Positions 8,896-16,781 of a stretch of 64,000 nucleotides of DNA are shown piece by piece; positions within the stretch are counted from its first letter, which is position 1; every line of letters begins with the position of its first letter. The notes beneath the pieces were generated by a model. The model did not search any database. It saw only the letters and a list, made by a program, of their open reading frames with translations, and had not been told where the DNA came from. Made by a program: the position numbers and the translations under genes. The stretch is from assembly GCA_949320185.1 (NCBI GenBank), contig CASGHK010000039.1, forward strand, positions 1-64,000. The letters run 5' to 3'. The stretch comes from an uncultured Methanomicrobiales archaeon. Lineage in GTDB: Archaea > Halobacteriota > Methanomicrobia > Methanomicrobiales > Methanospirillaceae.

Positions 8896-10372
8896 TCCCG
8901 AGGGCCGAGAGCACCCAGCGGACCTTCGGGTCATCGCAGAGACCCCGAGGCGCTGCGAGCACCCGCGTCCCTCTTTCGGGCTGATGGAAGCACCAGGACG
9001 GGTTATCCACCGTTTTCGCGGTATCGAACGCTGCCAGGTGACATGCCGATCCCTCGAGCAGTGCATACGCCTCGTCCGAACTGCACGGGACGAGAGCCGG
9101 TCGATACTCGTGTCCCGGTATCTGAAGGCCGTCGACCACACCGGCGATCAGGATGGTCCGGTCGATCACGTCGGGGTCGCCCATGAGCTCGACCAGAACG
9201 GTCTCCCCAACCGGGTGCTGGTCGATACCATCGGGGACCAGGAGACGCGCGTTCGCCCGGAGCTGGGAGAGGGCCCCCCGGGCACCGCGCGGCTGCCTGA
9301 GGCCGACGACTTCACCCCCGACGCGGGCGATCGACAGGGGAACCGTCTCGGTGAATCCGGGGTGCGATTCGATCGCGAGCCCCAGTCGCACCGGAATTCG
9401 GGGCATACCAGGCGCTGGCAGGCCCCATGCGGCGAGTAACGGGACAAGGAAATACTCGGTCAGGAGGGTAACTGGCTGCGCGCGGCCCGGGAGGGAGACG
9501 ATGGGGATGCCGTTCGCCTCAACGACGAGGAATGCGCGCCCGGGTCGAGCGGCGACGCCATCCACCACCACTTCGCCGAGCGACCGGACGACCCCGAAGG
9601 CGACGTCGCGCGTGCCGCGTCCACTCCCACCGCAGACGACGACCATGTCGCACCCTTCTTCAAGCAACGCCTCGATCGCCTTTCGCACCGCCACCGGGTC
9701 GTCGGGGGTCACCGGGTGGATCACCGTCTCCGCCCCCTGCGGACCGAGCAGCGCTCGGATCGCGACCGGGTTCGAGGCGACGCTCTCGCCTGGACCGGGC
9801 ATCGATCCCGGAACAACGAGCTCGTCCCCCGTCGGGACGACTCCGGCCTTTGCAGACCTCGCCCGGATATGGGTGACACCGGCTGCGACGAGAGGACCGA
9901 TATCTCCTGGACGCACCCGATGGTCGGTGTCGAGGAGGACGGTGCCGCGGACGATCTCGCTCCCGGCGTGCCTCACTCCGTCCCCCGATTGCACTGGTGC
10001 CCGAATCACGATACGATCCCCCACTCTCCCGCAGTCCTCGATCGGGACGACGGCGTCAGCTCCGTCGGGCAGTGCCCTGCCAGTATCGACCCTCCCGGCG
10101 GTCTCTACAAGGACCGATTCTTCTCGATCGGCGCGGACAGTGTCTACACTTCGCAGGGCGAACCCATCCACCTCTGCCACCTCCGTCCCGGGAACCGAAT
10201 ATTCTGCAAGGACTGGGGCGGCAAGGACTCGCCCGACCGCCTGTTCCACCGGGAGTTCGATGGTACGTCCCCGGTGGGGAAAGGCATCAATGATCCGAGC
10301 CCGGGCCTGTTCGAAAGGTAACAGCCTGCACGTATGAGTATCTGATCTGATCAACTGAACAGGGTTATTCAT
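8885..10372 (-). CDS. moeA: MoeA-family molybdopterin biosynthesis protein with C-terminal extension
   Basis: A 495-residue protein. Residues 1 to about 400 have the MoeA layout: an N-terminal domain with the VDGFALRS motif, the MoCF-binding core (VVPTGDELVVPG, then CGGSGRGTRD, then VSLPGRAQPV) and a C-terminal barrel. MoeA inserts molybdate or tungstate into molybdopterin. The GGxSxG and LPGNP motifs are altered (GGSGRGTRD, LPGRAQP). The last 90 residues (after VLVELMGDPDVID) resemble the start of the periplasmic-binding-like domain fused to some archaeal MoeA proteins, but it is far shorter than usual, so this may be a truncated fusion. ATG 10372 was chosen; the frame stays open upstream only through the decayed sulfite-reductase-like gene. 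An inverted repeat covers the start. Confidence 0.8.
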   Translation of the reverse strand: MNNPVQLIRSDTHTCRLLPFEQARARIIDAFPHRGRTIELPVEQAVGRVLAAPVLAEYSVPGTEVAEVDGFALRSVDTVRADREESVLVETAGRVDTGRALPDGADAVVPIEDCGRVGDRIVIRAPVQSGDGVRHAGSEIVRGTVLLDTDHRVRPGDIGPLVAAGVTHIRARSAKAGVVPTGDELVVPGSMPGPGESVASNPVAIRALLGPQGAETVIHPVTPDDPVAVRKAIEALLEEGCDMVVVCGGSGRGTRDVAFGVVRSLGEVVVDGVAARPGRAFLVVEANGIPIVSLPGRAQPVTLLTEYFLVPLLAAWGLPAPGMPRIPVRLGLAIESHPGFTETVPLSIARVGGEVVGLRQPRGARGALSQLRANARLLVPDGIDQHPVGETVLVELMGDPDVIDRTILIAGVVDGLQIPGHEYRPALVPCSSDEAYALLEGSACHLAAFDTAKTVDNPSWCFHQPERGTRVLAAPRGLCDDPKVRWVLSALGITR

Positions 10373-10387
10373 CCCTCTTATTAACCC
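10362..10387 (-). promoter_or_regulatory. inverted repeat across the moeA start codon
   Basis: GGGTTA (10362-10367) and TAACCC (10382-10387) form a perfect 6-bp inverted repeat with a 14-base loop that contains the ATG and the purine-rich run AGAGGG. It could be an operator or an RNA hairpin hiding the ribosome site. Inferred from position only. Confidence 0.35.
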
Positions 10388-10435
10388 TCGTGGCCATTCT
10401 TCTGGACTGGGCTCCCAGAACTGCTTGAATCGGTG

Positions 10436-11054
10436 GGTGGTGTCATCACTCACCGCGATCCGTCCCGGTGCACCGTGCGCCCATAATGCCCTACAGGTCT
10501 CCCGGGGGCAGGAGTGGCGCGAAGATCTCAGTCGAATTGCGCGGGACGTCGGCATCGACTGGATGCATCTGACGATGCACCAGCCCCTTGAGTTCCCCGG
10601 CATCGTTCCCGTGGTTATCAGCCCCCTGCCCAAGGCGCTCGAACAGAATGGGATGCCGCTCGGCGCGGAACGAAACGAGCTGGTGAACGTCGTCGCGTGC
10701 CCCGGGACGGCGTGCTGCCGTCTTGGTGCGATCGAGACGTACCAAAAACCCGGCACTCGTCCCGCCGGGCCGTCTCCCGGTCAGCCCGGTGTTCCACCTT
10801 CTCCGCCTCGCCCTTGTGAAGGACTCGTGCGTGAACTGCGGCCAGTACGAGAAGAACTGCCTCATACAGATCCCGAACGCACGATTTATGAACCCGCACC
10901 AGATCGAGCTCTCGAAGATCTTCGGAACAAGCCCGGACAGGACACGAAGCTCCCGATCCTGGCACCCGTCGAGGAGAAGACCCGGGTCCATCGCCTGGTA
11001 CACCCCGTCGACGCCCATTTCTACGAGAACGTCTTCATCCCACTTGCCGAGTGA
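10436..11054 (+). pseudogene. decayed siroheme sulfite/nitrite reductase-like gene
   Basis: Ordered blocks in three frames match the small archaeal dissimilatory-sulfite-reductase-like proteins. The first is GGVITHRDPSRCTVR (10436-10483). Then, in another frame, come IARDVGIDWMHLTMHQ and PLEFPGI, ALEQNGMPLGAERNELV, and NVVACPGTACCRLGAIET (about 10510-10730), where ACPG..CC is the siroheme/[4Fe-4S] cysteine region. In the third frame, VKDSCVNCGQYEKNC (about 10810-10935) is a ferredoxin-like insert. Back in the second frame, VDAHFYENVFIPLAE (to 11054) is the family's C-terminal helix. At least three frameshifts and an early stop make the gene non-functional. Living relatives reduce sulfite or are of unknown role in methanogens. 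Confidence 0.7.
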
Positions 11055-11280
11055 GTTCAGCCAGGGGCGGCATCACCGACCATCTCCGGTCGGTCATTCG
11101 ACAGGGGCGCTACCGCCTCTTCTCCCCATGTCTGCCCCCGTGGCACGGTCCGGCCGCTCCATGCGTATAGGGCCGGCAGCGAGGTCACTTCCGGTCTTCA
11201 CGACCCGTCTTCCCGTTCATTCCGTCCTCCACAGGACCGAGCCTTTCTTCGGTTCGTCCTGCCCAGTTGATCTGAACGGC

Positions 11281-12135
11281 ATGGAGCAGAATGCACGGGC
11301 GGCACGCTGTGCTCCGGGATGCCCGGTCGTACTGGTGCACGGCTGGAACAGCCACCCGGGGGTTTGGAACCGTCTCGCACCCCGTTTGGAGGCCCAATCG
11401 CGCCCCTGCTGGCGGTTCGACCATTCTCGGCTGGTGAATCACGGCCTTCGCGGGAGGGCAGCGGCACTCGCGTCCTTCATCGGCGCGGAAAGGGACGAGA
11501 CCGGGTACAAAGGTCCAATCGATATCGTCTGCCACTCCTTCGGGACGTGCATTGCGAGAGAGTACCTTGAGGTGGCTGACGGCGAGGCGCGCCAGGAGCG
11601 GGTGCGCCGGCTGATCGGGCTCGGGCCCCCGAACAACGGGTCAGCCCTTGCCGAGCTCTTCAGCAATCCCGGGCAGGGACCGGCGTTCATCCGGCAACTC
11701 ACCGGCGTCTTTGTCCCCGAGGGGTTCGACCCGCTCGCCGACCCGATCGTCCAGGACGTCCGTCCGAACGCGCCGGCGATGCAGCGCCTCCGCTCCGCTG
11801 GGCTTCGCCCCGACATCTTCTACCATGTCATCGTCACCGGAAATCCCGCGGGAGATCCCGGATTCTTTCCTTGGTTCGGGGGCCGAACCTGGGAGAAGGC
11901 TGGACCAGTGGAGCAGCCGGTCCTGGAGGGTGACGGGTGCATCGCCCACTCCGAGTCCGCGCTTCCAGGGATATCGCTCGACCTCGTCGTCCCGGAGCCT
12001 GACGGCCCTGTTCCACCGTTCCATTACTGCCATATCCACCTGCCGCGTAACCCCCGGGTGATTGAACGTGTGATCAGCTGCCTCTCCGACCCGGTACTCT
12101 CGGCTGAACAGCCCCTCTGCCAGGAACATTTCTGA
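11281..12135 (+). CDS. alpha/beta hydrolase, lipase-like
   Basis: A 284-residue alpha/beta hydrolase. VVLVHGWNSHPGVW is the oxyanion-hole region, CHSFGT holds the nucleophile Ser (the first Gly of the usual GxSxG is Cys), EGDGCIAHSES supplies the likely Asp, and HYCHIHLP the catalytic His. The layout is that of class-2 lipases or esterases. No signal peptide is seen at the chosen ATG; the frame is open upstream, but that sequence looks non-coding. The substrate is unknown. A T6 run follows the stop. Confidence 0.75.
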   Translation: MEQNARAARCAPGCPVVLVHGWNSHPGVWNRLAPRLEAQSRPCWRFDHSRLVNHGLRGRAAALASFIGAERDETGYKGPIDIVCHSFGTCIAREYLEVADGEARQERVRRLIGLGPPNNGSALAELFSNPGQGPAFIRQLTGVFVPEGFDPLADPIVQDVRPNAPAMQRLRSAGLRPDIFYHVIVTGNPAGDPGFFPWFGGRTWEKAGPVEQPVLEGDGCIAHSESALPGISLDLVVPEPDGPVPPFHYCHIHLPRNPRVIERVISCLSDPVLSAEQPLCQEHF

Positions 12136-12137
12136 AC

Positions 12138-12143
12138 TTTTTT
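12138..12143 (+). terminator. T6 run after the lipase-like gene
   Basis: Six T residues start three bases after the stop codon, followed by a C-rich/G-rich stretch (CCCCC...GGGGG within 12151-12173) that can pair. Likely transcription end before the histidine kinase gene. Confidence 0.45.
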
Positions 12144-12177
12144 CCCTGCACCCCCCCACGGTAGTACGGGGGTCCTA

Positions 12178-14481
12178 GTGGTCCAGGACGAGAGAGGTTC
12201 CGACAGGGACGAAGCATGGCCAGGTCCCGGTCTTTCGTCAGACGCCCGCGGCATCATCGCCGCCTTTCCTTTCCCTGTCTTTCTCTACGGCAACGACGGT
12301 GTGGTCGTCTCCGCGAGCCCCGCAGCCGAAGCTATGATCGGCGGCTCGCCGGCGGGCCTCTCGATCGAACAGCTGATCGAACGTCTGGCCATCCGTCATC
12401 CCGACGGGACGGTCATCACTCCCGGGGATCTCCCCGCGGCGCAGGTGCTGAATGGAAAAAGAGCCGCTGACAGTCCGCTGCTGGTCACTGCCAGAGACGG
12501 TTCCATCTTCTCGATCCGGGCATCAGCCTCACGCGTCGGTTGCGACCGAGCCGCAATCGGCGTCCTCTCGGCATGGTCCGATGTCACCGACCTCACCCGG
12601 TCCCTCGAACTCGAGCACCAGCGACGGGCCCGGGCCGAGACCACGGCCCGGCAGCACGAGGCGATGGCGGAGACCCTCGCCCAACAGAACGAGGAACTCC
12701 TGGCACAGGAGCATGAGCTCCGTCAGCAACTCGATGCACTCGCCCTCAGCCGGGAAGCACTCAGTACGAGCGAGCAGCGGGTACGTCGAACTCTGGAACG
12801 CCTTCTCTCCCCGGGTGACGAACTACCGAACCTGGACCTGGTCGATATCCTCGATCCTGTCACCATGCATGAACTGCTGGACGAGTTCCAGCGGCTCACG
12901 GGTGTGGTTGCCGGGATCGTCGATCCCGAGGGGCGCATCGTGGTCGGCACCAGGTTGCAGTCGTGCTGCTCGGACTTTCACCGGGGCCACCCCGAGACCC
13001 TCCGGAAATGCATCGAGAGCGACCTGCTGCTCTCGGGAGATATTCCACCCGGCGAATCCCAGCTCTATCAGTGCCGGAACAACCTGTGGGAGATTGCTAC
13101 CCCGATCATGCTGGGCGACCGTCGGCTGGGCCTGCTTATCTTCGGCCAGTTCTTCTTCATGGACGAGGAGCTGGACGAATCCCTCTTCCGGGACCAGGCA
13201 CGCCGGCATGGATTCGACGAGATATCGTATCTCGAGGCGATCCGGGCTGTCCCGCGTCTTTCTCGTGCGACCGTGGACAGCGGGATTACCTTTCTCCGGC
13301 GGCTCGCCGGACTCATCTCCTCGCTCGGGTACAGCAACCTGCGGCTGGCCAGGACGCTCGTCGAACGGGACGCCCTGACCGCAGAGCTCGAGAGGAGCCG
13401 CGAACACCTCGCCCGCGCCGAGGCAATCGCTCACCTGGGATCCTGGGAACTGGACCTGGTCACCCACGAGCTGTCCTGGTCGGACGAGGTCTACCGTATC
13501 CTTGGCCTTCAACCGGGTGACTGCGAGCCGAGCTTCGATGCGCTGGTCGAAGCCACCCACCCGGACGACCGGGTGGCCGTGGTGGCTGCGTACTCGGCCC
13601 ACCGGTGCGACGAACAGAACGGCTACGCGATCGAACACCGGATCGTTCAGAAGGGATCCGGCCAGATCCGATGGGTCCACGAGAAGTGCGACCACCAGCG
13701 GGACGTGAGTGGCCGGTCGATCCGCCTGGTGGGCCTCTATCACGACATCACCGATCGGAAACAGGTCGAGCACTCTCTCCAGGAGTACGCTGCCCGCCTT
13801 CAGGCAAGCAATGAGGAGCTCCAGAGTTTCGCATACGTTGCGTCCCACGATCTCCAGGAACCGCTACGGTCGATCGTCAGCTTCAGCCAGCTTATCGACC
13901 GGCGGTACCGGGGCCGGCTCGACGCGGATGCTGACGAGTACCTCGGCTACATCGTCGAGGGTGGACGGCGGCTGCAGGAGCTGATCAAGGACCTCCTCCT
14001 CGTATCGCGGGTGGAGACAGGGGCACGCCCCCTGGAACCCGTCGACGCGGGGGTTGTGGTGGACAGCGTCCTCCATACCCTCGGCGTCCCTGGAGACCGG
14101 GACGGCGCTACGGTGGATGTCGGCCCTCTTCCTGTGGTGATGGCGGATCCGTCTCAGCTGGAACTGGTCTTCCTGAACCTGATCGGGAATGCGCTCAAGT
14201 ACCGGAGGCCGGATGTCCCACCACGGGTCCGCGTCCGGGCCGATCGGGAGAGCTCGTACTGGCGTTTCTCGGTCGAGGACAACGGGATCGGGATCGATCC
14301 CGAGTACTTCGACCGGATCTTCGTGATGTTCCAGAGGCTCCACACCCGTGACGAGTACGAGGGGACGGGGATCGGGCTTGCGATCGTGAAGAAGATCGTG
14401 GAGGGCCTCGGTGGATCAGTCCGTGTCGAGTCGGTGCCGGGACAGGGAAGCACGTTCACCTTCACCATTCCTGCCGTGTGA
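12178..14481 (+). CDS. PAS-PocR-PAS sensor histidine kinase
   Basis: A 767-residue cytoplasmic kinase with no membrane helix. The domains are a PAS-like domain (about 25-150), a coiled coil rich in Glu/Gln/Leu (150-215), a PocR ligand-sensing domain (about 225-390, with the Cys-bearing CCSDFHRGHPETLRKC and LYQCRNNLWEIATPI), a second PAS with PAC (about 420-535, ending LYHDITDRK), a HisKA dimerisation domain with the phospho-acceptor His557 in SHDLQEPLR, and an HATPase domain (about 655-765; N-box NLIGNALKY, G1 DNGIGI, G2 GTGIGLAIVKKI). PocR domains bind small organic ligands or metals. No response regulator is adjacent. The start is GTG 12178, and an earlier or later start is possible. Confidence 0.9.
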   Translation: MVQDERGSDRDEAWPGPGLSSDARGIIAAFPFPVFLYGNDGVVVSASPAAEAMIGGSPAGLSIEQLIERLAIRHPDGTVITPGDLPAAQVLNGKRAADSPLLVTARDGSIFSIRASASRVGCDRAAIGVLSAWSDVTDLTRSLELEHQRRARAETTARQHEAMAETLAQQNEELLAQEHELRQQLDALALSREALSTSEQRVRRTLERLLSPGDELPNLDLVDILDPVTMHELLDEFQRLTGVVAGIVDPEGRIVVGTRLQSCCSDFHRGHPETLRKCIESDLLLSGDIPPGESQLYQCRNNLWEIATPIMLGDRRLGLLIFGQFFFMDEELDESLFRDQARRHGFDEISYLEAIRAVPRLSRATVDSGITFLRRLAGLISSLGYSNLRLARTLVERDALTAELERSREHLARAEAIAHLGSWELDLVTHELSWSDEVYRILGLQPGDCEPSFDALVEATHPDDRVAVVAAYSAHRCDEQNGYAIEHRIVQKGSGQIRWVHEKCDHQRDVSGRSIRLVGLYHDITDRKQVEHSLQEYAARLQASNEELQSFAYVASHDLQEPLRSIVSFSQLIDRRYRGRLDADADEYLGYIVEGGRRLQELIKDLLLVSRVETGARPLEPVDAGVVVDSVLHTLGVPGDRDGATVDVGPLPVVMADPSQLELVFLNLIGNALKYRRPDVPPRVRVRADRESSYWRFSVEDNGIGIDPEYFDRIFVMFQRLHTRDEYEGTGIGLAIVKKIVEGLGGSVRVESVPGQGSTFTFTIPAV

Positions 14482-14574
14482 ATTCCCAAGGTGAACTCTT
14501 GAGGCAACCGGCACCTCCAGTCCGCTCGAGCCGGCCACTTCACGCAGCGATGGCAGTAGACTGAGGTGGACGGT

Positions 14575-14997
14575 TCAGATGCCCGCTTCCCACCCCTGGC
14601 CCATATCGACGATCGGCCGCACCTCGGTCACCTCGAATGTGACGAGGGCGTGGATCATCGCCCCCGCCGCCTCGCCGATGACAGCGATGAGCTGCCGGCG
14701 GTACTCGTCGAACGCGGGCCCCGAGGTGGCAAGGTCCTTCATCTTCAGGTACACCCGGACACCCTTCCAGTCCATCAATCCCTGGCCCGGTTCCATGATC
14801 ATGTAGACTGCGTTCGGATTCTGTTGCAGGTTCTCCAGCGTCCGGTTCGAACCCGAACCGAGCACCACGGTCTTCTCGTCGGTCATCCGCGGCGACCCCA
14901 TAACCGCTACGTCGACTCTCCCGTCCTTGGCGGCAGTGCTGATCGTCCCGATCCGGGGCGCCCGATTGAAGTATTCCATCAGCGATCGTGTCATCAT
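14575..14997 (-). CDS. pyridoxamine 5'-phosphate oxidase-like (PPOX) flavoprotein
   Basis: A 140-residue split-barrel protein. It starts MMTRSLMEYFNRAPRIGT, followed by STAAKDGRVDVAVMGSPRM, VVLGSGSNRTLENLQQNP and WKGVRVYLK, the pattern of FMN-binding PPOX-class proteins of methanogens. It probably binds FMN or F420 and reduces an unknown substrate. GGAG seven bases upstream supports ATG 14997; the frame is open further upstream but the added residues do not fit the family. It converges on the histidine kinase. Confidence 0.8.
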   Translation of the reverse strand: MMTRSLMEYFNRAPRIGTISTAAKDGRVDVAVMGSPRMTDEKTVVLGSGSNRTLENLQQNPNAVYMIMEPGQGLMDWKGVRVYLKMKDLATSGPAFDEYRRQLIAVIGEAAGAMIHALVTFEVTEVRPIVDMGQGWEAGI

Positions 14998-15640
14998 CCC
15001 TGCTCCGGTCTTCTGCCCATCCGCCTCTCTTTCTCTCATTAAAAAGATTGCGGAATGTTCCCGATTCACGCTACCCTTTCGGACGTCGGCGCAGTCGAAA
15101 TGCGGCATGGGAGCCGAATCCACCTTTTTCATCATCTGAATGGTCTGACATTCTCTTGGTACCGTATGTCGATGCAGAGCCAGATCTGGTCAAACAGGGA
15201 CCACCCGAACTCGAATGGACTGGTCACGACCGGCGAGTCGGCGGACAGTCCGTTCGGATGGTCATCGAACTGCTCGAGCACCCCCTGAACGGGAGGGGGG
15301 TGGTGTCGTAGGGTTTGAACCCGGGGTGGACCTCTCGATTCTGAACGGAGACGATACGTCAGTCCAGGACACCGAACCCATCCATATGGTGGTCCATGCC
15401 GGAGCGGCTCATGAACACTGAGTGCGGGACTCGGCCCTCTCCCTCACCAGGAAGCTCCTGGCGAACATGTGATTCGGCGTCAGGATGACGGCGATCTCGG
15501 AGCAAGGGCGCCCGGTTCGAACTGCTCGTCCCTGTCCCTCGCCCGGGCAGTTCGACTCTCGAGCCCTGGTCCTGGACCCCTTCTGTTGTCTTCCTGGTAG
15601 CCTCATCCTCACCCTTTTTGAACAGAAACCCCCATATGAG
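14998..15640. other. no gene recognised (14998-15640)
   Basis: About 640 bases with only short, motif-free open frames on both strands. I tested a tRNA-like T-arm (GGGTTTGAACCC, about 15309-15320), but no cloverleaf could be drawn around it. Confidence 0.4.
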
Positions 15641-15649
15641 GAACAAGAC

Positions 15650-15985
15650 ATGAGCACAGAGTCACGCAAGGAACTCGGGGGTAAGATACTCAAGCTCGCC
15701 GATCTCGTCGACTACCGTTCGGGCACCGTCGCCAGTCGGATGATCGTCAACAATCCGGCAGGGTCGATCACGATCTTCTCGTTCGACGAGGGTGAAGGTC
15801 TCTCCGAGCACACTGCCCCGTACGATGCTGTGGTGACGATCCTGGACGGCGAGACAGAAGTCTGGGTCGACGGCGAGACCCACCAGATGAAGACGGGGGA
15901 GACGATCATCTTCCCGGCGAACGTCCCGCACGCGCTCTCGGCGGTGACCCCGTTCAAGATGACGCTCACCATGATCCGGGGGTAA
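15650..15985 (+). CDS. cupin-domain protein
   Basis: A 111-residue single-domain cupin. Motif 1 is degenerate: EGEGLSEHTAPYDAVVTILDG keeps one His and an acidic residue. Motif 2 is GETIIFPANVPHALSAV. Such small cupins bind a metal and either act as simple enzymes or sense ligands. GAGGAA upstream of ATG 15650 supports the start. A 91-residue Cys-containing protein follows after five bases, so the two are probably co-transcribed. Confidence 0.85.
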   Translation: MSTESRKELGGKILKLADLVDYRSGTVASRMIVNNPAGSITIFSFDEGEGLSEHTAPYDAVVTILDGETEVWVDGETHQMKTGETIIFPANVPHALSAVTPFKMTLTMIRG

Positions 15986-15990
15986 AGGGT

Positions 15991-16266
15991 ATGGGAAAGG
16001 ACGAGGAAGGTGTCTATTGCACCATCTGTGGGGGCATGGTGAGCCAGGCTCCAGGCGTCCGCCAGGTGCTGATCGACGGAAAACCGACCGGTATCACCGG
16101 GCTCGACGAATGTATCGCCCTGGTCAAAGAGCTCGGACTGAAGACCGATGCCGAGATCTCGGACGCGCTCCTCTCACGTCTCTCGAAGGGGAATTATATC
16201 CCGACGAGAAAGCGCGAGGTCTACGCAGCGGCGCTCCTCGCGGAGTACCGGGCGTCCACCGGGTAG
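15991..16266 (+). CDS. small conserved protein with CxxC motif
   Basis: A 91-residue protein with an N-terminal YCTICGG pair of cysteines, a central segment (VRQVLIDGKPTGITGLDECI) and a C-terminal half (ISDALLSRLSKGNYIPTRKREVYAAALLAEYR) typical of a short archaeal family found beside redox or cupin proteins. The CxxC with Cys in GLDEC could bind zinc or act in redox. It sits five bases after the cupin gene in an apparent operon. I do not know a proven function. Confidence 0.75.
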   Translation: MGKDEEGVYCTICGGMVSQAPGVRQVLIDGKPTGITGLDECIALVKELGLKTDAEISDALLSRLSKGNYIPTRKREVYAAALLAEYRASTG

Positions 16267-16296
16267 CCCGAAAAGGCTGATTTTTCGCTGAACGGT

Positions 16297-16734
16297 TCAT
16301 GCCGGCCCCCGGACGACTGCGACCTGCCCCAGACCCGGGAACCCGGCGATGAACGCGTCTGCCACGCTCCGGTCGAGATAGAGCCTGTGGTCGATCACCT
16401 CGTGCCGGCCCCGCAGCACCCCGACCCTCCGGAGAACGGCGAGCGTGTCGGCACTCAGGATAAAGCAGCGCTCGCCGTCGTCAAGGTCGACGAAGAAGAG
16501 GAGCGGTAGCCTCGTGCGTTCTCGGAGCTCCGGTGGGAGCAGGGAGGCGAGCTCCCGGAGGACGAATGGATCGAACCGGTACTCCGACCGGTCGCGACAG
16601 ACCGTCGAGGGGATCCGCTCGGCAAGGAGGTGCTCAAGCGGCTTTCTCTCCTGCACGATCCCGCCGTTGACCTTCCGGAGCATTCCGTCCACGTGCGTCC
16701 CGGTCGCCGGCGGGCCAGGCTGAACCTGGACCAT
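16297..16734 (-). CDS. DUF61 / UPF0216 family protein
   Basis: A 145-residue archaeal protein of the UPF0216 (DUF61) type: LRKVNGGIVQERKPLEHLL, then RFDPFVLRELASLLP, RLPLLFFVDLDDGERCFIL, and EVIDHRLYLDRSVADAFI. The family is widespread in euryarchaea with no established role. A TATA-like element on the minus strand (AATAAAAG, bases 16774-16781) sits about 40 bases upstream of ATG 16734, overlapping the wtpC stop, so the gene seems to have its own promoter besides read-through from wtpBC. Confidence 0.8.
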   Translation of the reverse strand: MVQVQPGPPATGTHVDGMLRKVNGGIVQERKPLEHLLAERIPSTVCRDRSEYRFDPFVLRELASLLPPELRERTRLPLLFFVDLDDGERCFILSADTLAVLRRVGVLRGRHEVIDHRLYLDRSVADAFIAGFPGLGQVAVVRGPA

Positions 16735-16773
16735 GGCTGACAGAAGTTCGGTAGACCGGGTGATATGTCTTCC

Positions 16774-16781
16774 CTTTTATT
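16774..16781 (-). promoter_or_regulatory. TATA box for the DUF61 gene
   Basis: Minus-strand AATAAAAG about 40 bases before the DUF61 start, overlapping the wtpC stop codon. Confidence 0.35.

Noticed and set aside
15300-15400. tRNA-like T-arm (GGGTTTGAACCC)
   Set aside because: No acceptor, D or anticodon stems can be formed around it on either strand.
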